A DNA stretch of 19,708 nt from DASVAL01 sp035649575 (GTDB lineage: Bacteria > Planctomycetota > UBA1135 > UBA2386). Below, one piece after another: positions 14,045 to 19,708 of this stretch; the stretch's first letter is position 1; each line of letters starts with the position of its first letter. The position numbers and the translations under genes were made by a program. The notes below the pieces were generated by a model. The model made no database searches. It was not told where the DNA came from and saw only the letters and a list, made by a program, of their open reading frames with translations. The stretch covers positions 1 through 19,708 of the forward strand of contig DASRJH010000191.1 in NCBI GenBank assembly GCA_035649575.1, given 5' to 3'.

Positions 14045-15985
14045 ATGCCCCACACCCTGCGGACGACCTGCAACCGGGACTGCCCCGACGCTTGTGGCGT
14101 GCTCGCGACGGTCGAGGACGGAGTGGTCACCAGCCTTCGCGGGGATCCGGATCACCCGGTGACTCGGGGCTTCTTGTGCTTTCGCACGAGCCGCTTCCCC
14201 GAACTGCAGTCGTCGGCTGACCGGGTCACGCAACCGTTGGTGCGCCGCCGCGGCAAACTCGAGCCGGCGTCATGGGAAGAGGCCTTCGAGCTCATCGCAA
14301 AGAAGCTCCTGCAAGTCCGTGCCGAATCAGGGCCTGCCGGGATCTTCCACTACCGGTCCGGTGGTTCGCTCGGCATCCTCAAGCACCTGACCGACCTCTT
14401 CTTCGATCAGTTCGGGCCGTGTACTGGCAAGGTTGGTGACATCTGTTCGGGCGCGGGCGAGACGGCCCAGATCCAGGACCTCGGGACGAGTGACAGCAAC
14501 GACCACTTCGACCTCCTCCAGAGCCGGCACATCGTGCTCTGGGGCAAGAACCCGGTCGTCAGCAACGTGCATCTCGTGCCCACCCTGAAGGATGCCCGAA
14601 GTCGTGGCGCGAAGATCGTGCTCATCGACCCCGTGCACCAGAAGGCGGCCCACCTCGCCGACGTCGTGCTGCGGCCAGCGCCTGGCCGCGACCTCGAGGT
14701 AGCCATGGGCGTCGCCCGGATCCTGTTCGACACCGGCCGGATCGACCCGAAGGCCGCGACCTTCTGCGACAACCTGGGTGCCTTCCGCGCAGCGGCGGAA
14801 CGGCGCACGGCTGCGGCTTGGGCACAGCTCGCGGAGCTCAGCGAAGGCGAGCTTTCCGCCCTCGCCGACCAGTTTGCGGCTGGTCCGACGGCGATCCTAG
14901 TGGGGTGGGGTATGCAGCGCCGCATGCGCGGCGGCGCAACCGTGCGGGCCCTCGATGCCCTCTCGGCGGTTTCGGGCAACCTCTTCCGTTCCGGTGGCGG
15001 GGTGTCGTTCTACTTCAAACGGCGCAAGGCCTTCCGCCCGTTTGGTCCGGCCGTGCAGCACCCGCGCGTGCTGCGCGAGCCGTTGCTCGGCCAGGACCTT
15101 CTGGCTGCCAGAGACCCGCCGATTCGCGTGCTCTGGGTCACGGCGGGCAATCCGGTCGCGATGCTGCCGGACTCGGCGCAGGTCGCACGTGCGGTCGAGT
15201 CGATCGAGTTCGTCGTCGTCGCCGACTGCCTGTCGACCGACACCACGCGCCGCGCCCACGTCGTCTTGCCGGTGCCGACCTTGCTCGAGGACAGCGACCT
15301 TCTGGGGGCCTACGGACACCATTGGATTGGCGAGTCGCGCCCGGTCGTGGCCATGCCCCCCGGCGTGCGCCATGAGGTGCACATCTTCCAGGAGCTCGCG
15401 CGCCGCGTCGGTCTCCAGAGCTATCCGCAGGAGTCCATCGACGATCAGAAGCGAAAGGCCTTGGCCGGGGTCGCCGGCAAGGGGCTGAACCTCGAAGCGA
15501 TGCGAGCGCACGGAGCCATGCGCAGTCCCGTTTCCGAGCCGCTGCTCTTCCGGAGCGGCCAGGTGATGACAGAGAACGGCAAGGTCCAGCTGCTCGACGA
15601 CGTTCCGGATGCTCCCGAGCTCGAACCGCCGCCGGCGCTGCCGGGCGCGAGCGGGCCGCTGTGGCTGTTCTCGAATTCGACCGAGAAGAGCCAGGCCTCG
15701 CAGTGGGCGGGCAAGGGACTCGGCGAAAGCAGCTGGATCGAAGTACATCCGGGCGCCGTGCCGGGACTCCGGGCTGGGACGCGGGTCCGTGTCTACTCCA
15801 CGCTCGGGTCGCTCGAGGCCGAACTGCGCTTCGACCCGACCCAGCGCAAGGACATCGCGATCATGCCCAAAGGAGGCCACTTCGACCGCGGTCAGAGCGC
15901 CAACGCGCTGATCGCGGCACGCGCGACGGATCTCGGGCTTGGCGCTGCCTACCTCGACTGCCTCGTGCGTATCGTGCCCGCATGA
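14045..15985 (+). CDS. Molybdopterin oxidoreductase (DMSO reductase superfamily)
   Basis: A 646-residue Mo/W-bis-MGD enzyme related to formate dehydrogenase and thiosulfate/polysulfide reductase catalytic subunits. An N-terminal 4Fe-4S site is formed by Cys9, Cys13, Cys17 and Cys45 (C-x3-C-x3-C-x27-C), in NRDCPDACG and TRGFLC. Next come the molybdopterin domain (WEEAFELIAKKL about 77-88; VLWGKNPVVSN about 165-175; IVLIDPVHQKAA about 192-203) and a long central part with WVTAGNPVAMLPDS. The C-terminal dinucleotide-binding domain begins near 537. The segment GDICSGAGETAQ (about 133-144) is where a Mo ligand would be expected, but I cannot say which residue it is. There is no Tat signal, so it is cytoplasmic. 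No electron-transfer or membrane subunits and no cofactor genes are adjacent, so the substrate is unknown. Its TGA overlaps the ATG of the nuclease gene. Confidence 0.9.
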   Translation: MPHTLRTTCNRDCPDACGVLATVEDGVVTSLRGDPDHPVTRGFLCFRTSRFPELQSSADRVTQPLVRRRGKLEPASWEEAFELIAKKLLQVRAESGPAGIFHYRSGGSLGILKHLTDLFFDQFGPCTGKVGDICSGAGETAQIQDLGTSDSNDHFDLLQSRHIVLWGKNPVVSNVHLVPTLKDARSRGAKIVLIDPVHQKAAHLADVVLRPAPGRDLEVAMGVARILFDTGRIDPKAATFCDNLGAFRAAAERRTAAAWAQLAELSEGELSALADQFAAGPTAILVGWGMQRRMRGGATVRALDALSAVSGNLFRSGGGVSFYFKRRKAFRPFGPAVQHPRVLREPLLGQDLLAARDPPIRVLWVTAGNPVAMLPDSAQVARAVESIEFVVVADCLSTDTTRRAHVVLPVPTLLEDSDLLGAYGHHWIGESRPVVAMPPGVRHEVHIFQELARRVGLQSYPQESIDDQKRKALAGVAGKGLNLEAMRAHGAMRSPVSEPLLFRSGQVMTENGKVQLLDDVPDAPELEPPPALPGASGPLWLFSNSTEKSQASQWAGKGLGESSWIEVHPGAVPGLRAGTRVRVYSTLGSLEAELRFDPTQRKDIAIMPKGGHFDRGQSANALIAARATDLGLGAAYLDCLVRIVPA

Positions 15986-17382
15986 GGCGGTTGACCGGCA
16001 CGCACGTCTATTCCTACGTGAAGTGTCCTCGCCTCGCCGCGCTCGACCTGCACCTGCCGCGGTCCGAGCGGCGCGTGCCGCACGCATGGGAGGAGTTTGC
16101 AGCGCAGCGCGGCCGCGATTTCGAGACGCAGTTCGTGCAGGGCTTGCGCGTCGTGTCGCCGCAATACCCCGAGCGCGACTTCGACGCCGGCTCGCTCGCG
16201 ACGCAGGCACTGCTGCGCGAAGGCGTGCCGTGGATCCACCAGGCTGTGTTGCAGGTCGATGACCGGCTCGGGCTGCCCGACCTCTTGCGTCGGGTGCCCG
16301 GTGCGAGTGCCTTGGGCGACCATCACTACGAAGTCGTCGACGTGAAGACGTCGGGGCGATCGCGCGGCGACCAGATCCTGCAGGTGGTCTTCTATTCGGA
16401 GCTCGTCGCGGCGGTGCAGGGGCGCATGCCCGAGCACGGCGCGCTCGTGCTCAAGGACGGACGCGAAGAGCGCTTCCTGGTCGCGGACTACTTGGCCGCG
16501 GAGCGCGAAGTGGTCGACGAGCTGCGGCGGATGCGCAGCGACATCGACGCAGCGCGTCCGTTCCTGCAGGCGGGTTGTGCGAGCTGCTACCACGATGCGC
16601 GGTGTCTGCCGCAGTTGACGAAGGCCGGCGACTTGTCGCTCGTGCAGGGCATGAGCCACGGGGCGCAGGCGATCCTCGAGAGTGTCGGGTGTCGCACGGT
16701 GCAGGATCTCGCGGTGTTCCATCCAGAGGGCGCGCGCGCGCGCGGCAACCTCGATGTCACGCTCGTGCGGCGGCTGCGGCGCGCCGCGCAAGCGCATCTG
16801 CTCGGCCAGCCGCTCGTCGAAGAACGGCCGCGCGGCGAACGGCTCGACCCTTCGGCGATCGTGCATCTGCTCGCGGATCCGTTCGCGGATCGTGTACTCG
16901 CGGTCGGTGTGCTGCATCCGGCGACCGAAGCGGGAACGTTCACGTTCGGCCTGCCACGCTCGGCTGGCGAGGAGTGGCGCGTTGTCAAGGACCTGCTGGC
17001 GGCAGTGCCACCGCGTGCCTTGCTGCTGCACTTCGGCGAAGCGCTGCCGCGTTTGCACGAGCAGCACGGGTTCCTGCAGCAGGCCGATGCCGGGCTCGAA
17101 GCACGGTTTGTGGATCTGCAGAAGCGGCTGCTCACGGCCGCCGTGTATCCGCGGCCCGTGTTCGGACTCGGTGATTTCGTGCGCGAAGGGTTGGGGCGCG
17201 ATCCGATGCGGGCCGGGCATGCGGGAGCGGCGGCGATGTGGGTGACGATGCCGGACGGCGAGGCGCGGTTGCGCGAGAAGCTGCGCGTGGACCTCATGGA
17301 TCTGGCGGCCTTGAAGGCCGCCGTGCTGGAAGCGGCGCCGACCCGTGTGCTGGGCACGGAGGGAGCCGGGGTGGTCGCGTGA
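15982..17382 (+). CDS. TM0106-family RecB-like nuclease with Cas4-type Fe-S cysteines
   Basis: A 466-residue predicted DNase. The N-terminal half is a PD-(D/E)XK nuclease: GLPD gives Asp100, VVDVKTS gives Asp120 and Lys122, and QVVFY (134-138) is the downstream RecB motif. Four cysteines frame it, Cys15 (YVKCPR), Cys199, Cys202 and Cys208. The C-x2-C-x5-C spacing matches the iron-sulfur clamp of Cas4 and AddB. The C-terminal part resembles the RNase H-like domain of the TM0106 family (LLLHFGEALPRLH; FVDLQKRLL; VYPRPVFGLGDFV), but the expected acidic DxET start is replaced by LADPF, so this domain is probably inactive. ATG 15982 overlaps the preceding stop as ATGA, and the following gene overlaps as GTGA. 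TM0106 nucleases are often fused to a DNA2/NAM7-type helicase; here none is fused. Confidence 0.85.
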   Translation: MRRLTGTHVYSYVKCPRLAALDLHLPRSERRVPHAWEEFAAQRGRDFETQFVQGLRVVSPQYPERDFDAGSLATQALLREGVPWIHQAVLQVDDRLGLPDLLRRVPGASALGDHHYEVVDVKTSGRSRGDQILQVVFYSELVAAVQGRMPEHGALVLKDGREERFLVADYLAAEREVVDELRRMRSDIDAARPFLQAGCASCYHDARCLPQLTKAGDLSLVQGMSHGAQAILESVGCRTVQDLAVFHPEGARARGNLDVTLVRRLRRAAQAHLLGQPLVEERPRGERLDPSAIVHLLADPFADRVLAVGVLHPATEAGTFTFGLPRSAGEEWRVVKDLLAAVPPRALLLHFGEALPRLHEQHGFLQQADAGLEARFVDLQKRLLTAAVYPRPVFGLGDFVREGLGRDPMRAGHAGAAAMWVTMPDGEARLREKLRVDLMDLAALKAAVLEAAPTRVLGTEGAGVVA

Positions 17383-17993
17383 CCGGAGCGCGGCGACGGC
17401 GAAGGCGCTGGCTGTTCGTCGCGTTGGGGCTCTTCCTGTCGGCAGTCGCGATGCACGAGCACGTGGTGCGCAGCGCGCAGCATCGGATCTACGACGCAGC
17501 GTCGGTGCCGCTGGCGGACTGCATCCTGGTGCCGGGGGCCCGCATCCATGCCGACGGGCAACCCTATCCGTTGCTCGCCGATCGACTCGCGACGGCGGTC
17601 GACCTGTACCAACGCGGCAAGTCGACGCGCATCGTGCTGAGCGGGCGCGGTGGCGGCGGCCTCGCCCTCGACGAAGTGGCGGCGATGCGGCGATGGCTGT
17701 CGGCGCGCGGTGTGCCGGCCGATGCCATGCAGGACGATGCGCTCGGCCTGCGCACGCGCGACACGATGCAGCGCTGTGGTGCCGTGATGGGGGCGCGCAG
17801 TGCGATCGTCGTCACGAATCCGTTTCACGTGCCGCGGTCGGTATTCCTCGGGGTCCAGTGCGGCCTCGACGTGCGCGGTGTGGCGGCGCCCTACGGCTGC
17901 GATTACTCGGCTTGGACGATGTGTAAGAACGAGGGCCGCGAGGTCGCGGCGCGGGTCTGGGCCTGGCTCGACGTGTTCGTGTTCGGTGCCTGA
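17379..17993 (+). CDS. SanA/YdcF-type DUF218 membrane protein
   Basis: A 204-residue protein of the DUF218 family, closest in layout to SanA (vancomycin-exclusion type). A run of arginines (5-10) precedes one transmembrane helix (about 11-26), giving a cytoplasmic N-terminus and a periplasmic domain. Family segments are DCILVPGARIHADGQPYPLLADRL (48-71, given in short: VPGARI and PLLADRL), RIVLSGRGGGG, RTRDTMQRC and NPFHVPRSVF, the last matching the RFHCERALF region of E. coli SanA. Envelope-barrier roles are described for SanA, but its chemistry is unknown. The GTG start at 17379 overlaps the nuclease TGA as GTGA, and the Arg-rich anchor begins right there. An upstream in-frame ATG would lie inside the nuclease gene. 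Third member of a translationally coupled trio. Confidence 0.85.
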   Translation: MTGARRRRRRWLFVALGLFLSAVAMHEHVVRSAQHRIYDAASVPLADCILVPGARIHADGQPYPLLADRLATAVDLYQRGKSTRIVLSGRGGGGLALDEVAAMRRWLSARGVPADAMQDDALGLRTRDTMQRCGAVMGARSAIVVTNPFHVPRSVFLGVQCGLDVRGVAAPYGCDYSAWTMCKNEGREVAARVWAWLDVFVFGA

Positions 17994-18062
17994 GACGGCG
18001 CGTCGACGAGACCGCGCTAGGTCCCGCCGCATCCGCTGTGTCTACTGCGCGCCCCGACGCGC

Positions 18063-19436
18063 ATGCTCGCCACCGACATCGCCGAATCCCTGCACTCGCC
18101 CGCGGCTCGCGTGGGGATCGGCGTCATCGCCTGCCTGCTCGTGCTCGTGCTCGTGCGCGAAGTCCGCCGCATCCCAGCGCGCCTGCTCGTGCTCATGGCG
18201 ACGGCGTTCCTCGACATGGTCGGTCTCCTGATGATCGTGCCGCTGCTGCCGTTCTACGTGGAACGGCTCGCTGGCGATGGAGTCAACGTGTTCGGCGTCA
18301 CGCTGGGGACCGGGACGCTCTCGGGCATCGTCATTTCGACGTTCACGGTCGGCCAGATGATCAGCGCACCGCTCTGGGGACGCCGCTCCGATCGGTGGGG
18401 CCGGCGGCCGGTGTTGCTGATCGCACTCGGCGCCTCGGCCCTCGCCTACCTCGTGTTCGGCTTCGCCGATTCGCTGTGGCTGCTCATGCTGTCGCGTCTC
18501 GTGCAAGGCGCTGGTGGTGGTACGGTAGGCGTCATCCAGGCCTACGTTGCCGACTCCATCGAGCCCGAGCAGCGCGCGCGCGCTTTGGGGTGGCTCTCGG
18601 CCGCGACGAACCTCGGCGTCGCACTCGGCCCAGTGCTCGGTTCCTGGGCGTTCTCGATCCGCGACGTCGATCTCATGCCAGGGCCCGGAACGCTCGCGAT
18701 GGGGAACGCGGCCCCCGGGATCCTCGCGTCGGCGCTTTGCCTTTGCACGTTGGGGCTGGCCGCCAGATACCTGAAGGAGTCGAACAAGAGTGCCTCGACG
18801 CCCGCCGCTGGCACGCCCGTGCGAACGTCGACCCGCTCGGCCGTCATTCGCGTCGTGGCCCGTCCGCACGAGCCGGCGTCGCGACTGATCCTCACCTACG
18901 GCATCGCGATCGGCGCCTTCCAAGGCATCAACGCCGTGCTCCCGCTGTTCTTGAAGCAGCGCTTCCAGGTCAACGAGCACACGATCGGCTACTTCTTCAT
19001 GTACATCGGCGCGATCGCCGTGTTCGCGCGCGTGCTCGTGCTCGGGCGCCTCGTCGACCGCATGGGCGAAGCGAAGCTGTCGCGTGTCGGCATCGTCACG
19101 CTCGCCTCGGGTCTGTTCGCGATGCCATTCGCCGGTTCGCTCGGCACGCTCGCGCTCGCAGTGGCGATGCTGCCGCTCGGCACGGCCTTCACCTTTCCAT
19201 GCGTGACGTCGCTGCTGTCGCGAGTCGTCGCGGGCGCGGATCGGGGCCTCTACATGGGGTTGCAGCAGACCTACGGCGGCTTCGCGCGCCTCCTAGCACC
19301 GATCTTCTACGGCTGGGCGTTCGACCACCTCGGGATCGCCGTGCCGTTCTACTTCTCGGCGGCGTTCGTGCTCGCGACGATCCTGCTCGGGTTCGGCCTC
19401 GATCGTTTTGTCGGGACGCGCAAGCCATCCTCCTGA
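18063..19436 (+). CDS. Major facilitator superfamily exporter (TetA-like)
   Basis: A 457-residue inner-membrane transporter of the drug:H+ antiporter type. It has the first-helix motif FLDMVGLLMIVPLLPF (49-64, with Asp51), the loop 2-3 signature GRRSDRWGRRPVLL (106-119), and a motif C-like glycine-rich stretch NLGVALGPVLGSW. A long hydrophilic central loop separates two six-helix halves. The substrate cannot be predicted. The first 38 residues hold an additional hydrophobic helix (about 17-31) before the usual helix 1, followed by an Arg-rich turn. A later start at 18195 would fall inside helix 1, so ATG 18063 is kept, though no ribosome-binding site is visible. It follows the SanA-like gene after 69 bases, so membership of the same operon is possible but unproven. 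Confidence 0.92.
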   Translation: MLATDIAESLHSPAARVGIGVIACLLVLVLVREVRRIPARLLVLMATAFLDMVGLLMIVPLLPFYVERLAGDGVNVFGVTLGTGTLSGIVISTFTVGQMISAPLWGRRSDRWGRRPVLLIALGASALAYLVFGFADSLWLLMLSRLVQGAGGGTVGVIQAYVADSIEPEQRARALGWLSAATNLGVALGPVLGSWAFSIRDVDLMPGPGTLAMGNAAPGILASALCLCTLGLAARYLKESNKSASTPAAGTPVRTSTRSAVIRVVARPHEPASRLILTYGIAIGAFQGINAVLPLFLKQRFQVNEHTIGYFFMYIGAIAVFARVLVLGRLVDRMGEAKLSRVGIVTLASGLFAMPFAGSLGTLALAVAMLPLGTAFTFPCVTSLLSRVVAGADRGLYMGLQQTYGGFARLLAPIFYGWAFDHLGIAVPFYFSAAFVLATILLGFGLDRFVGTRKPSS

Positions 19437-19512
19437 GCGCCGAGACGAGGCTGGATCTGCGACTGCCACACGCGATGATCCTCGTCGCCGACACCTGGCC
19501 CTCGCACCTCGC

Positions 19513-19708
19513 TTGCAACTGACCCTCGAACAACGCCTGCTGCGCCTGCTCGCGCGTGAAGAGCGCGACGAACAGCGCAGCCACCGCGAGATGCGCGCCC
19601 AGCCGGTCGACCTGCGCGTGCTCGAAGGCGAGTGCATCCAGGGGGCGAAGTTCCTCGGCGAAGACGGCGGGTCGTTCGTGTTCGCGGTGCCCGACAACGG
19701 CTCCAAGT
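19513..19708 (+). CDS. Partial gene, possibly N-terminus of an IGHMBP2/DNA2-like helicase
   Basis: An open frame runs off the right edge, with at least 65 codons from TTG 19513; the start is uncertain and no ribosome-binding site is clear. The peptide opens with a charged helix (LLRLLAREERDEQRSHREMR) followed by a beta-type segment (VLEGECIQGAKFLGEDGG, then SFVFAVPDNGSK). From memory this resembles the region ahead of the ATPase core in bacterial IGHMBP2/DNA2/NAM7-type helicases, which begin with an E/R-rich helix and a small OB-like barrel. No Walker motif is within the window, so this is a tentative reading. The opposite-strand frames here are Arg/Ser-rich and look like shadows. Confidence 0.45.
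   Translation, partial: MQLTLEQRLLRLLAREERDEQRSHREMRAQPVDLRVLEGECIQGAKFLGEDGGSFVFAVPDNGSK

Noticed and set aside
18038..19522. Long alternative plus-strand frame over the transporter gene
   Set aside because: It is Arg/His/Ala-rich and domain-free, the usual shadow of a GC-rich gene; the MFS frame is clear.
19189..19706. Minus-strand genes at the right edge
   Set aside because: The frames are Arg/Ser-rich and antisense to the transporter and to a better plus-strand frame.

Overview
This is a GC-rich bacterial window packed with protein genes on both strands. The organism looks Gram-negative: there is a signal-peptide porin ending in phenylalanine, a TPR lipoprotein with a lipobox, and a SanA-like envelope protein. 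The GyrA quinolone-determining segment reads GNYHPHGESVVYPTLV. From memory this resembles GyrA of Planctomycetota and some related phyla more than the proteobacterial GKYHPHGDSAVYD form. That lineage is a tentative inference; no rRNA or tRNA was found to test it.

Left part (1-5500). A perfect 55-bp inverted repeat begins at base 1. It is followed by an orphan membrane histidine kinase that converges on a frataxin gene (cyaY), the two sharing a CTAG double stop. A non-coding stretch holds two strong stem-loops, one a likely minus-strand terminator. Next come a MoxR AAA+ ATPase (minus) and, divergent from it, a TPR lipoprotein (plus) whose 3' end overlaps fabI by 14 nt.

Middle (4700-11100). 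A minus-strand operon cinA(N-terminal domain only)-mutY-fabI is divergent from a plus-strand operon gyrA-yqeY-dinB-like. These are housekeeping functions: DNA repair, fatty-acid elongation and DNA topology.

Right part (11100-19708). On the minus strand lie a shortened protoporphyrinogen-oxidase-like flavoprotein that is probably degenerate, and a phosphate-selective-type porin with a readable promoter and a 5' leader hairpin. Divergent from the porin is a tightly coupled trio: a molybdopterin oxidoreductase, a TM0106-family RecB/Cas4-like iron-sulfur nuclease (ATGA overlap) and a SanA/DUF218 membrane protein (GTGA overlap). An MFS exporter follows. The 5' end of a further gene runs off the window and resembles the N-terminus of IGHMBP2/DNA2-type helicases.

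I see no CRISPR array, phage module, insertion sequence or classical defence island. The least explained items are the structured non-coding locus at 2151-2262, the nuclease set with its possible split-off helicase, the eroded flavoprotein, and the inverted repeat at the window edge.
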